The notes below the pieces were generated by a model, which was given only the letters and a program-made list of their open reading frames with translations, searched no databases and was not told where the DNA came from. Made by a program: the position numbers and the translations under genes. From Nautilus pompilius (taxonomy: Eukaryota > Mollusca > Cephalopoda > Nautilida > Nautilidae), in NCBI GenBank assembly GCA_018389105.1, contig JACATO010000310.1, forward strand, positions 1,908,501-1,972,500: a DNA stretch of 64,000 nt. The letters run 5' to 3'. Below, one piece after another: positions 1 through 13,442 of this stretch (positions within the stretch are counted from its first letter, which is position 1; each line of letters starts with the position of its first letter).

Positions 1-1349
1 TGGTCCATGATTTCCTTGGACAAGGTGCTTGAAAGCTGACCATCAGCAAGAACTTCATTCAATGATGGAAACATCATAAATTTTCCTACACTCACTCTCT
101 TCTTATACAGCTCCAATTTGGCCAAAAATGCATGTATTGAGTCACAGTGGCTGAGCAAGTTTGAATCCTTTCCTTGGAGTCTCAAGTTCAGCTGGTTGAA
201 GATTTCAAATATGTCCACAAGATAAGCAAGGCGGAGCTCAAAGTGTTCTGATTTCAATATCTCCAACAGGTCACATTTTTTCTGTACATCAAGAAACATT
301 TCAACTTCCTGGCGAAGAGAGAAGAAGCGGGACAAAAATCTCCCTGCAGACAACCACCTGACGGATGTATAAAAGAGCATGGAACTATGCTCGGATTCCA
401 TGTCATGACACAGTTGCTGGAACAGTCTCGTGTTTAGGGCAGAGTTTTTCACATAGTTCACGACCTTAACAATACCAGTGAAAATTGTGAGAAGCCCAGA
501 AGGAAGCGATTTAGAAGCCAGAGCCTCCCGATGAATGAAGCAGTGCACACCAACTGCATTTGGTGCTTTGGATTTTACTTTTGCTTGGAAACCCGACCTC
601 GACCCAAGCATGGCTGGAGCTCCATCAGTTGTGATTCCAACAAGATTATTCCAACTCAAACCATGCTCGTCAAAAAACGATGACACAGCATTCATCACAT
701 CAGTGGCCGTACTTGATGTTTCAAGATTTTGACAGCAAAGAAATTCCTCCTTGATTATGCCTTTGAACAGGTATCGGCAGTATACCAACAGCTGGCACGC
801 CATTGCTACATCAGTGGATTCATCGACCTGTATAGCAAAAATGGGGGATGCTTTTATCTCTTCAATAATCTGATCTTTCACATCACCTGACATGTCGCTG
901 ATTCTTCGCTGGATAGTATTATTCGAAAGAGATACATCACTTAGTTTCTGTGCTGCTTCTGCTCCAAGAACCAGTCTAACCATTTCTTTTGCACAAGGTA
1001 GGATCAATTCTTCAGCAATTGTGTGTGGCTTTTTCTTCCGTGCTACTAAATAAGCCACTCTGTATGATGCTTCCACGATGTTCCCTCTCTTCTCTTGGAA
1101 GCTACCAGTCGCATCAAGTTTTTGCCTCTTCAGTTCATCAGCTTTCCTCTTGAAAAAATACTTTTCCTTGCTAGCATACTCAGGGTGGCATTTGGTCAGG
1201 TGAAGTTGTAATTTTGAAGGCTTCAGTGAATCATTTCCCAGGACACGAAAACAAATGACACACTGTGGGAGATCTACATTATTTTTTTGAATCGAAGTAA
1301 ACCCCCACTGAAGATAATCTTCCGAGAACTTTCTCTTCTTACTTGACAT
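1..1349 (-). CDS. hAT-family transposase with N-terminal BED zinc finger (ZBED5/FAM200-like), C-terminus outside window
   Basis: The frame starts at an ATG (1349-1347) and stays open for 449 codons to the window edge without a stop or frameshift. The protein begins MSSKKRKFSEDYLQWGF, followed by a BED-type zinc finger with Cys30, Cys33, His50 and His55. An RNase H-like transposase domain follows, with candidate catalytic aspartates Asp176 (in VDESTD) and Asp242 (in TDGAPAM), then the helical region typical of ZBED5, FAM200 and SCAND3 proteins. The family usually runs to about 600 residues, so the last glutamate and the C-terminal dimerisation domain are expected beyond the edge. The intronless frame and the adjacent hAT end favour a transposon over a domesticated host gene, though the intact frame leaves both open. 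Confidence 0.82.
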   Translation of the reverse strand, partial: MSSKKRKFSEDYLQWGFTSIQKNNVDLPQCVICFRVLGNDSLKPSKLQLHLTKCHPEYASKEKYFFKRKADELKRQKLDATGSFQEKRGNIVEASYRVAYLVARKKKPHTIAEELILPCAKEMVRLVLGAEAAQKLSDVSLSNNTIQRRISDMSGDVKDQIIEEIKASPIFAIQVDESTDVAMACQLLVYCRYLFKGIIKEEFLCCQNLETSSTATDVMNAVSSFFDEHGLSWNNLVGITTDGAPAMLGSRSGFQAKVKSKAPNAVGVHCFIHREALASKSLPSGLLTIFTGIVKVVNYVKNSALNTRLFQQLCHDMESEHSSMLFYTSVRWLSAGRFLSRFFSLRQEVEMFLDVQKKCDLLEILKSEHFELRLAYLVDIFEIFNQLNLRLQGKDSNLLSHCDSIHAFLAKLELYKKRVSVGKFMMFPSLNEVLADGQLSSTLSKEIMD

Positions 1350-1766
1350 TATGCAATATCTGTGGGTGGAAAAAAGAAAGCTGACTATGTGTGCGACCAG
1401 GTTAATATAACAACAATATACAAGTAAAATAATAACAAACCAAAGAGGTATCATATACACACAGACACTTAAACATGCAAAGTATAAGTCACGATTTCAC
1501 TAATTTCACGATTTTGCTAAATATTATCACTTGTTGTTAGCCATATTAGAAAGAAAATAATTAACATTGCCTTAATATTATTTTCTTAATATTGCCATAA
1601 TAAAATAAAGGTTATTTATTCATTTTCTCTCTCTCATTCATATATCACGTATATTCATGACACTCGTCATTTAAGGAGGCAATAAATCTTCCTGTCATCT
1701 CGCGGGCCGCTCATGACCATCCCAAGGGCCAAATTTGTCACATGGACCGTGAGTTTGACACCGCTG
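1..1766 (-). mobile_element. hAT transposon (ZBED5/FAM200/SCAND3-like), 5' part, cut by the window edge
   Basis: This is a hAT-superfamily DNA transposon read on the minus strand; the transposase frame fills 1349-1. Its outer end is at 1766. Read on the minus strand, the end begins CAGCGGTGTCAAACTC, the terminal style known from hAT elements of the Charlie type, and is followed by about 400 bases of non-coding sequence before the start codon. The bases just outside (1767-1774) would be the 8-bp target duplication, but the other end lies outside the window, so this cannot be verified. It sits in what looks like intron 1 of the ASAP-like gene, in the same orientation as that gene. Confidence 0.75.
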
Positions 1767-1887
1767 ATACTGTTAGCTAATGTAGAGCAATTCTAACATT
1801 TAAACATTCAGTTTTAAGGATTGTGAACAGTAGTAATAATTTTATTCTGAGCCGCATGTCTTCTAATTCCAGTATAATAAATTTAAA

Positions 1888-1968
1888 AATAAGTAGAATC
1901 TCTATGGACCCCTTGAAATTCTTCCATGGACCCCTTGGGGTCCATGGACCCCTGGTTGGGAACCACTG
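1888..1968. repeat. Terminal fragment of a second hAT element
   Basis: The sequence ends in GGTTGGGAACCACTG at 1968, which reversed is the CAGTGGTTCCCAACC terminus common in hAT elements. Inside it, 1924-1947 is a near-perfect palindrome with two 11-base arms (CCATGGACCCC and its complement) around TT. No matching opposite terminus is visible nearby, so this is a fragment. Confidence 0.55.
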
Positions 1969-1989
1969 CATTATAGGAATGTCCCCCTT

Positions 1990-4900
1990 AATCAGGGCTC
2001 CAAAAAAAATTTTTTTTTTTATTTGGTAGCCAGCCAAATTGTCTTGTCACCAGCTATAATAAGGTCGCTATAAGGACATCAGTGAGTTTTCTTTTTTTCC
2101 CCTTCTAAGCAGCTAAAAACTCTTCTGTTGCTCACCCTGGAGTTCATAATCACATAATTTATGCATAAGTAAAGCCTTACGCAGCTCCATAGCTACTCCA
2201 AGCACAGGAAGTTTGAAAGGTGATCCTTTTTTGCTTTGAGGGGTGAACCCAAAGGTGCTCGCCATGGCGCAGACTGAGTATATGCAAGCAACTCAACTGT
2301 CCATATCAAAAGATGGACCAGGTCCCATGAGCCTTTATGCTGCAACGTTCACTTTCTTACTCTAATAATAAACGTTTTACTTTCTTCCTTCTCTTTGTTT
2401 CACTCCTGTTTGCATCCTTCTGCATCCTTATATTTTCCACGATATCCACACGTCAAATCTGTCACCACTTGCTTGCTCCTTAAAATAAACATAACGCATC
2501 AAGTCATGGGTTTTGCTGCCTGAGACCATAAACCAATAGTATATCACTTTGCTGAATCTTTTAGTTGCCAATAATTTGCAAGATAATGGTCCGTGTGGCT
2601 CAACTCATTTCAACGCAGGTTTTAGTTGGACCCTCACATCAGCTCGGCCTGTGGTTTTCTCTAATGGCGTCATTGATGGTTGTCAGAAGAGGATGCAGTC
2701 AGTCGCCACCAGCTAGATTCTTTTGGTCTCCAGTGGTAACGTGGCAACTGTATTCTTGGAGCCCTGCCATAACCATTGGTGTGGGATGGCTCGTTTCAAA
2801 TTTCTTGCAATTTATCCATGCCAAATAAAGTAAAAATAGCTTCAGCCACGAACACTTCCAAATGCTGTCACATGGCAGCTGGGCCTGCCTGCCTGTTTTT
2901 CAAATTTAACTTGAAATAAAAATTAAAAATAATAACCTCCACAAAAGTGAGTGGATGCTTCTAATAGTAAATGTTAAAGCTAACTCAGAAACATGTCAAT
3001 CTTCACATCGGGTTTGTTACATCTCTCAACAAGCTAAAAAGCCAGCAGAATCAGTTATACACTTAATTCAACAGCAGATTAAACCAGATTTTCTCACTGA
3101 GGACATCACACATTCAGTTTTCCCCCTGCTCAGAAGTATCAGGTCCGCAATCTGAACTTTATGACCAAATTAAAACAGCCAATCAGACAACAGAACTGCA
3201 TAATTCTTTGTAGTAGTTAATGCTTATCTAAAGCATCAGTTAGCAGAGATGTTATTCGTTTATTTTCTTTCTTTCTATTAACTACTTTAACTTTATGCCC
3301 AAATCAAAGAGAATCTTTTATTCATGCATTAACTATCTATAATGGGGTAGGTATTTCTTTTAGGTTTTTTTTTGAAGATTTTACATCACTACAAAGCCAC
3401 CCACAGGCATAAGTAATATCTCTAAAATAATCATTTCAGAGTAGATACAAAAACTGGATTGCACATTTGTTTTTGAAGTGGTAGTTTCCAAGTTACCAAA
3501 GACAACAGCATGTGAAAATAATGGTGGACGTCCAAATGAAATCATATATATATTTATAAAAAATAATTCCTTGAGATTTGTTGCATTGTTAATTAAAAAT
3601 ATTCTCAAACCAACCTTGTTTATGCTTTATTAATCCAGAACATATGCTCACATTTCTGTCCTTCTCTTTTTTCTAAACCCCTTTCTCACCAGAGTCTCAA
3701 AAAGATGCTAAGATTAGATTTAAAACAAACTGATTCAGCTTATTCACTAAAGTGCAACTGTGAAAAGGGAATCTCAAAGATGGATGAATGCTGTGCCTAG
3801 TACAGTTACTAAAACAAAAAAATTCATATAAATGACCATTAAAATCCTCAAGATACACCTGCCCACAAATTTTGAACAATGTGCTTAAAACACTATCTTA
3901 ACCCTTTACAAATAGATTCCTAATAACTGATTGGTGTTAGGTCATTTGTCTTTATCTAGTTTAATTTTTGGTTACACACCTACAATCATCTGAAATTAAT
4001 TGTGTTCTTTCTTTGAATGCTATCTTCTTCTTCAGCCAGGTAACCACTGAATTATGAAGAATCCATTAGAATTAATATAATTTGTTGGTGCTGCTGACCA
4101 CATGGATTTAACCTGAGCTCTTTCTATAACAATCCAATGAGGTATAGAAGCACATCAGGGAATACTGAGAAATAAAATACGCAAAGAGCATAATAGAACC
4201 TTTTGCTCTGCTGTCCATGTATTTCTTAGCATCACTAACCTAAAAAAAAAAGAAGAGGCATCTATATTTATGCTTAACGAAGACAAAGGTATTTAACACA
4301 AATCCCCACCTTTACATATTTTAATTTATTCTGTAACATATGTGCAATAACTATTTAAAAAGTTATTTACAGTGTCTGGTAGGAGCACCTATATATGAGC
4401 TTGTAAATGTCTAGACATGAAATCTATCAGATATCAACTGTAACTTGGAATGGTCTCCCAACTCAACCCCAAAGTTTCTAGGCATTCAGTTTAATTACTG
4501 GAGGTCAGTCAATGAATGCAAGGTTTGATTCATCCCTTAAACCAAACATGCACCAACAGTGTTACTTCAAATCTACTGCACTCGTCTGGTATCCAATGGT
4601 TACGATTTCCTTCTTAAACAGGTGTTCAATGTTCAATATTTGTGTACAACAGAAGATTGGAAACGGCATGGAGTATAGACTGAATGACCTTGGATCAGCC
4701 AATTACCCAACCATAGACAAATGGAGACGTGTTGGCTGCACCAAACTTTCCAGGGAAAACGAGTATCTCTACCACAGTGGCCCACTGCAGAGAAGGGGCG
4801 GTAATCAGGTCTGTTCATTACTGGATGACATCTCTTTCTTTTCCTGCAGATAGCAAATTATTATGCCACAGATCAGTAGTACACCATACACTCTTCATTT

Positions 4901-7900
4901 AGAACTTTCTTATGTTGAACTATCACCAAATAAATGTACAAAAGTGTTTGTCATTATAAAAGCTTCTCCAGTCTGACGTACTTTGTTCCAGCTTTCATCA
5001 CATATTTAGATAACAGCTGAGGTGATGAGAACACCTATAAAAAGCCACAACAGGTGAGAAAGGCCTTCTTCCTGTGCTCTGTATTTAACAAGCAATAACA
5101 TGCTAGCCTAGCTTATGAGTCCAGATCAGGTTGCCAGAGCTTTCACCTGTTCTCAGAACATTCTCAACATTTTTTTTCCATTCAACACAACGTCAACCAT
5201 CTGTCACTGTCCAAGATTTGCATATTTTATCCAACAAAAGACTGCAGCTAAATGGACAAGAAATAAAGCAAACACATTTCTTATCAGCTGTTGAGTCTAC
5301 AGGAAGTCATGGGCCGAGCAAGCGTCACAAGAATTCATTTATAGCTCCAATAGCCATCTTTAAAATTCTTTTTTTTAAAAAAAAAAGAAAAAAAGGGAAA
5401 TTTTGATTTGTTTGGCCATAAAATTTTACTTCCCAAGCTGCCTAGGTTCAGCTCTTTGTCATGTAAAGGACAAAATACGATAGTATTCCACTAGTGAGAA
5501 AACATGCTACTTACACATTTTCCACAAGAGCCCATGGGAGCATTTAAAATGAAAATTAAAAGGGCTTCAATTACAACGCAGACATTAGTGCATGTGTGCT
5601 TTTGGTTTTCTTTGCATGATAATTCAGTGCTATCTCAAACTTAACCCATCAGCAAATAAATAATAGGCACTTGTCAAAAGTTCACTTGTCAAAACATGAA
5701 AGTCAGATATGAAAAAATATAATTCTTTAAGTTTTCGGGAAAGAGAGCAGTTCAAAAGGTTTTATACTGGGTATTAAGGTTAAATATTTAAATAACCCCC
5801 TCTGGATAGTTTTTCTTGATTGTTTCAAAAAGGGGAGAGTTCCATCTAAAAAGAAGAGAAAAAAAAGCCCCAAGTTTTGCAATGCAAAGACTAATTTTTT
5901 AAGTCTATTGGTGTCTGTGATCCGTAATCATGCTCGAGTAAAAGATGCATTAATTAAAAAATAAAAAATAAAAAAAATGGGTTATGTCACCTCCTATGCG
6001 TGCTCTCATGTGAATTTGATCTCTGAGGTGGAAAGTAATGTCCACCATTTTGCATTGTGATAATATTTATAGCTGTACTGAAAAAAAAACCTTGCAAATG
6101 TCATCGACACTAGAATTAAATGAGTTCCTTCAGGTCGGCAACCTGGTCTGTTCTGAAAATGATGAACCACTGTAATCTTTCAATAAATATTTTATCAGTG
6201 GAAACATGAGGCATAATTTCTTAATAACCCGTAATAAATTAACTGTGAACAAAATTAGAAGCCATTTGTGGATGCGATATGAAATCCAGGACTGAATTTT
6301 AAAATATAAACAGATTACCACTGAAAAAAACCTTCATTAAATCAATTTTTTCCCAACAATAATTCGCTGGCATAGATGTTTTGGATTTTTCTTATTCTTG
6401 TGGAAAAGGCACTGGAGCTCTTACAAATCAGTATGACAAATCTCTCTACATAATCCACAGTATAAATCCTAATTAATACACTAAGCACTTGCAATGACAC
6501 ATTTTTGCTTTACCCATGCAATCCCTGAATTAAAGCCAAAGATGAAGTTGGGGAGAGAGAGAGAGAGAGAAAAGGTAACCATTTGAACATTTGAATAATG
6601 TTTCTGATTGCAATAAAGAATAGATGCCAAGCGGATACGGTAGAGTGAAGAGATTTGACAGATACATTTGAAAGAATGCTTACAATATGCAAAGCTATTT
6701 TAGGTATTTCATAATGTGAGAGGAAATAAGATTTGTTTAGAAGTCATAGAATGTGTCTGTTTTTGGTGTTTTTCTAGTTTAAAAAGTACTTGTTATAGAT
6801 GTGCCATTTAAATATACAAATTTTAAAATCAGCATTTTTCTCAACTACCATCACATAACTGCAACCAGTATCTTCAGCAAACGGCATCATATTGTCAGTT
6901 TCTGATTAAAACAAGTCTCCTATTTCTACAATCAGTGGTTAGGTGTGCAGGGATACTACTTAGGTCAGAAAATCCCAGCTACCAGGCACGGCTTTCAAGC
7001 CTCTAAATTTGTCATTTTACAATAATTCAATAACTTATTTTTTAAAAGTACATATCAATGTGTGCACATGTGTATGTCAATGACACCAGCTGATCTACAT
7101 GATATGCATTTATAATCTTTTTTTAAGATAAGAAAGAAAAAGAATTTATTATTTCAACAGTGACAACAATGGTACAAGGATATCAGGTTACAGTATTCTG
7201 TTAACAATCTAACCAAAACTACTACTAATTGATAAGGGGAATTATTTTGCAAACCCCAGCTTTTTCCATTGCTATTATGAATATTAGGTTCAGGTGTACT
7301 CAATCAAGTAGCAATGTTACTTTATATATTAATATTTTTAAAATTATGAGCTTTTTTTTTTCTTTTCTCTCTCTATAATGCTTTCAAGTTGATGCATCAT
7401 TTTTCACATGCTAATAAAAAACAAAAACACCAAAACTCAAGTTCCAAAAACTAATCATTCTTGAAACACAAACAGCGACCTTCTTAAATTCTTACCCACT
7501 GCATGAGCGGCTAGAGAGCACTAAAATTATTTTCATGGTGCTTAATTTAAATATACGAGAAACATTCAAATGCACACCGATAGCATCACAATAATGGCAT
7601 CCAGAAGAGTTTCATCTGAACATAGCTAGCATCTTTGCAAAACATACTTTCTCAATCGACATCCAGATATCTCCAAGAATTTTCCAAGATAGCTTATCAA
7701 TAATTCTGACTAGATACAAATTCATTTTAGAAGCTTCACAGATTACTTTCCCACCCCCTCTAATTTTATAACAACCTTTGCAAAATACAATCTAAGGGGG
7801 CAATCACAAAAACTCTGTATTATGGGTTTTTTTAACAATGACAAAGCCCAAAACCTACAAAAGAGACTGACCCAACCTCAGTCAATGCCAAAAGCACTTT

Positions 7901-10900
7901 TTTTTTCTTTGCTATGAATCATGTAGAAAAGAATGGGATTAAGTCACATGGTGATCTGACACATACTAATGAAACTGGAGAGGTAAGTTAAAATAAGAAG
8001 CCAGGTTCCAAGAGGATAGCAGTGAAAATGATGACAAAAAGAAAAAACCAGCAGCTAAGACAGCTGACTTAAGGCTGGAATATCTCCAATGAAGCCTTGG
8101 CCTCCTAAGCACAAAATTGGTTACTTGACCAGATATTAGAGAACCAAGAGAAAGAGATATCAGTAGTAGCTGTTATTCAAAGAATCACTAAAGTTATTTT
8201 ATGATGATGATTGACAGATGCTGGGCCAAGACAGGTGGCAAGACTTATCTACCTGCCAGGCAGGACCAGATAAAATATTCTCCACCACAATAAGGCTCGT
8301 TTCATGAAGTAGGTTCGGGTTCCAAGTCAAGGATGGCCAGCCACAGCAGAAACTCTGGGAACTCATTTTTCTTTTCTTTTTCCTCCCCTTCCACAAACAT
8401 TTGAGAGTTTGGTGGCGTAATAAAAATAAATTGGCATCCATTTTGGTATTTTGAAAAAATAATAATAAAAAAACACGGAAAGTCTGGGTCCTCAGGGTTT
8501 TCCATGCCAATAAAAAGCAGGCCCAGACAAAAACAACTTGAAGACAACATCCATTCCATCCCAGGGACTCAGGGTTGGGTTGAGGGGAGGGAGAGAAATG
8601 GCCACCAGTACAATTTTAAGTAAAGATGACTAACATTATCAACATTAACTAATCATTTTTGAAAATCTCTATCACATCTCTTCTTAAACCCTTTTTTTTT
8701 TAAAAAAAAAAAAAAGTTGTGACTGTTGTGACTTAGTAGATACTGCTTGGCTCATCCTAAATGCTTTAAGACCTGAGAACAACATTCTGGTAAATCTGTT
8801 CCCAGCTCTTGCAAATCGGTGACCTTTTCTCAAATTAGGACTCCGTGCCTGCACAAAAATGCTCATGATATGGATGAACCAAAGGTTTATTAGAAGAACC
8901 AACCCCTTTCTTTACTTTAATGTTTTGAAGCTCCGTTTCACTCGCATCCAAAAATGTATTGCCCTTTGCGTTAGAGATTTTGTTTAACAGTTGCCTCCAG
9001 ATCCTTTTCTCAAGCCGGATTTTCCTGTTTAATCTCTCACCCGCATAACTTCCTCTATTGGCTGTTTAAATAATCTAAACTTTAATGACGGCTTCTTTTG
9101 ACGTGAAACTTTCAAAAGCATTAACAAAGTTTAAATAAACAATGCAAACTTTGCTTTTGCCATCGACCGGCTTAGTTAAGTCTCTCTAAAATTGTAAAAA
9201 AAAGGTTAAAGGTTAACTTTGGCATAAATGCATAACCCACCGTCCAATCTGCTAGTTTCATCTCTTCACGTAAAATACTACAAGAAAATATATATTTTTT
9301 TTAAAAAAAAAAAGAAGATCTATAGTAGCAATCCTTTCCTATCAGATAGCTTGTGGGATTGCATGAACACTTGCAAGTTAAAAGAGAAGATGCAGCACCT
9401 GTAGCTCAGACTTTTAAATATAAACAAACATCCACTTTACCCTCCAACCTATAACAATATATCTAGACAGCAAGTATAACTGGATAAACTTGTATTTGTC
9501 TGTACTTGGGACCTTCACTCTCCAACGCAAAGACTTGGTACCTATTTGCAAAATCAATGTTCAATAGTCATTGTAAGCTGTCTATCATAATCTCTCCCTG
9601 CTTACAAAACAGTTAAGTACATGCAGGAATCCATTCAGCATTAGTTCTCTGCAACACTTCCTCCTAGAAGATTGAATGAATTATTGATGTGACTGATTCG
9701 AAAAGGTTCAGCTATCAGAACTCCCAAGATCATGAAAATGAACACAAAATAAAGCTGAATGGGCGCACCAGACTACTGGCAGACATTAATTTGATAAGCT
9801 TTGCAAACAGGTTTTTGCCGCAGTGGTTCTCTGTCTATTGAACAGCACACATATTTGACGGCTGAACTAATCATTCTACTATGCACTATTCCTGAAGATG
9901 ATGATGATAGTTGGAGCAAATTACTGCATGCCTAACCAAACAACAAAATTAGATAATTCTACACTGTAGCTTTAAGCTACATCACATAAACAGTGAATAT
10001 TTCATTTATGCTAAGCAATTATAAAGTAACAACACAATCTCAAACGTGTGCCTCATAACTGTCAAATCTGGTAAAAAAAAAAAAAAAAAGAAGAAAATTA
10101 CATAACTAACCTATACTTCTGTTCCTGAATTTATCTGAGAACTACTACAGAACTCAAGGACACTTTGTTGCTTGTAGCATGAACCAAGTTTCTCGGAGAA
10201 CATCCTGAATTACATTCATCTGGGCTAACAACCATAAATGCTGTATGCATAGCCAGAATTTCCTAACAGTTAATTTTAAATTACTGGAAATCAAAGTCAG
10301 TGATAAAAGCTTTAAAGGCATTTGAAGGAGAAAAATTAATTATAAATAAATAGATAATATCTATACAGGTAACCTAAGCATCTTTACTCTCCAGAGATAT
10401 AGTAAAATTAATCAAACATACAATCTTCCATTTTTATTATCATTAGGATGCGTGCAGAACAACGATTAAAGGAGTTTAAAATAGTGCAGCAAATGATCCC
10501 TTATAACAGTATCTCTAACCCCATAGGGTAATGTAAGGCAGTTTTAAACTTGATGGACCTCAGAGAGAGGTGTGACCTGCATATACAGATAATGGTGTCC
10601 TAGCAACAACTATCAGCGCCACCATCATCAGTTTACTTGGCAAGTAAGCAACAGAGTCAAAGCTCATTTCACTGATTCTGAAAAAATGGAAAACTTGGAT
10701 TTATCATCACAAAAAATCCACAATAAACATCTGAATGAAGGCTAAAGACAACCACAACATTTCCCATCCCCCACCTCAATCCTTGAAGTTGTGACCTCAC
10801 ATGACTCTTGGATCTCACATTTCCCATGGATGTTGTGCTTATTATTATTCATAAAGCTAAAAGAATTTCAGATCAGCTTCATTTGTTACATCACATTCTG

Positions 10901-12940
10901 TGGCAAGTAAGCAGCATAATGCACCATACCATACTTCTCTTTAAAAAGTTCTCCCTAAAGGTACATGGTATAATTCCTTAAATTAGACAGATTGATCTAA
11001 TCAGGATCTTTAATATAGAGAAAGAGATTTTCCACCATTCTAATTTAATAATTTTACTAATTCAAACAACAGCACCAACAAACTGATTTAGATTTAAATT
11101 TCTTTTTAAAAAATAATTAAATAAATAAAAAGAAAATTTAATTTAAAAAAAAATTTTTTTTTTAGAAAACAATTTGCAATAATTGAATAGTCTTTCAAGA
11201 AGCACTCAAAACAAAAAAATAAAGGTGGCTTCTGGTGGGTGTTCAATAAGATACCTTGAGGTAATATAGCCAGTTTCCATACACTGGGCCTAAATGGGTT
11301 AACTAACCCTAACCCATGGCAAGGGTGGGTTAACCGGAACCAGATGCTAATCTAAAACAACCAGCTCAAATTATCTCCCAGTTGGTGGCCTGATTTTCAA
11401 GCAATATGGCAATCCTCAAGAATGTTACCTACATACAACAACATTGTTGTGTCAGCATCCATTTGTTCTTAATTGATCAACCCACATGGAAAAAAGAAAC
11501 AAGTTTCTAATTAGTGCACTTGCTTCTGCAGCATCTGCGAGGAGATGAATGTTTGAAACACGAATTTCACTTTCTGGCTGACCAATTACTTCCCAAATTC
11601 CCAGGAAAGCAACTGCACTGGTGCTACTGCAACAAGATATCGTTACTGGACATTTGACACTGATCAAGAAAATGAGACAGACAGACAGACACAGGGGTCA
11701 AAATGGTAGAATAAATAACTTCAGTAATTTGATGGATTTCACAAGAAAAATAGGTGTCACACTGCCACCCACGTTTGCCACAGGAAGTGCTAGCTTGCTT
11801 TTGCCCTCTCTCTAGCCCTCCTGACCAGTTTAGGGCTTGCATTTCATTCCTATGCATACATGTTGTCATGTATTTACCCTTGTTTTAGAAATGAGAGAGG
11901 AGTTTTCAGTGATAGTTGGTGTTTGTCAAAAAATATGGGGAGACCCTTTGAAATAATCAACCCCCATCCTTATTACCTATGTAAGGTAAGGGAATATAAA
12001 TTAAATTCACAAACAGCTAAAGCATCATGTCAAACCGTAGGATCTTTAATTTTAAAACAAACAAAACCTGAAAATAGGATTGTATAAAAATTGGAGCACC
12101 TGCCCTACCATAATTGTAACAATGGTTTCTGCTGTAATATACATAGGAAATAAGCAGTGGTTAATGAGGGTATACCTTAAATTACCTCAAACATCGGGGT
12201 TGGTTCTTTACAACTTAAGAAAAGCTCGGCAAGGTCAACTGCAGGTCTGAACTGAAATCACCAGCAGGGAGTGATCAGCTGACGCAGATGTATTGGGAGG
12301 AGAGAGATGGCGAAAACTTATGAAATTCTCTCTCGACAGACGAACTACAGTTTTCGCAGAATTTAAATTTCAAAAAGGCGAAGGCTGTGAGCGATCTGGT
12401 AACAGGATAAAGACAGGTGGGCCAGGATACTGCAGTAATACAGTAAAGCAGACGTCGTCTTATAGTTTAATTCGCCCATAAAATCAAACAGCGAAGGCTG
12501 TTTTGACTCCTAACTTACAATCATTGCCAGCTGGTCATTAGCACCCCCCCCCCCAAGAAAGTGTCTGGAAAAGATGCTTTTAATCTTATCTTTTTGACGC
12601 ATTTCCAGAATTCCCACCTGACCCTCTATACTGGGACTGCAGAAGGTTTTTTTAAAAAAATTCGGAATTTTCCTGACATTTAAAGTAAAGTTCACGTTAA
12701 ATCTGTTATCATAAATTGTAAAGGAAAAAAGAAAAATTTTTTTTAACCCCTCCCCCCTTCTGAAAATTCCTAGCAAGCACCCTGATTTTGTTAAGTAATT
12801 AATAACTATCTGGGTGAATAATATCTCCCTAAAAAAAAAAAAATACAGTGTGTAGAGGTGTACTTTTCCCCCTTTTTTTCAAGCCACCTTTTGATATTTT
12901 CCATCTCTGGGATGTCATTACAGGAAGGGAGACAGACAGC
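1990..12940. other. AT-rich non-coding stretch, probable ASAP-like intron 1
   Basis: I find no convincing exon on either strand. The open frames are short, AT-biased and show no known domain. The stretch is rich in A and T runs (for example near 5370, 8695, 9300, 10075 and 11150). Its placement downstream of the ASAP-like first coding exon on the minus strand makes it most likely intron; the second ASAP exon was not found in it. Confidence 0.5.
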
Positions 12941-12947
12941 AAGCCAG

Positions 12948-13442
12948 CTGTGGTTTAGATAGAAAGAGCAAGGTTAATATAAGATCCAGGACCTACAACA
13001 AGAGCCTAATAAAACTGTTGATTAGTGGTGAGGGGTAGAGAGGGGTCTGTGGTTTAGATAGAAAGAGCAAGGTTAATATAAGATCCAGGACCTACAACAA
13101 GAGCCTAATAAAACTGTTGATTAGTGGTGAGGGGTAGAGAGGGGTCTGTGGTTTAGATAGAAAGAGCAAGGTTAATATAAGATCCAGGACCTACAAAAAC
13201 TGTTGATTAGTGGTGAGGGGTAGAGAGGGGTCTGTGGTTTAGATAGAAAGAGCAAGGTTAATATAAGATCCAGGACCTACAAAAACTGTTGATTAGTGGT
13301 GAGGGGTAGAGAGGGGTCTGTGGTTTAGATAGAAAGAGCAAGGTTAATATAAGATCCAGGACCTACAAAAACTGTTGATTAGTGGTGAGGGGTAGAGAGG
13401 GGTCTGTGGTTTAGATAGAAAGAGCAAGGTTAATATTAAGAT
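12948..13442. repeat. Minisatellite with 99-bp and 86-bp units
   Basis: Five full units plus a partial one, each beginning tggtttagatagaaagagc, start at about 12951, 13050, 13149, 13235, 13321 and 13407. The first two periods are 99 bp and the next three 86 bp. The short units differ from the long ones by loss of the 13-base block caagagcctaata. The copies are otherwise nearly identical, so the array expanded recently. It lies in the inferred first intron of the ASAP-like gene, about 1.1 kb past the exon. Confidence 0.95.

Noticed and set aside
11285-11325. Telomere-like TAACCC repeats
   Set aside because: Only two adjacent units among similar words; too short for an interstitial telomere tract.
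12948-13442. CRISPR-like array
   Set aside because: Units are contiguous tandem copies with no unique spacers, in an animal genome.
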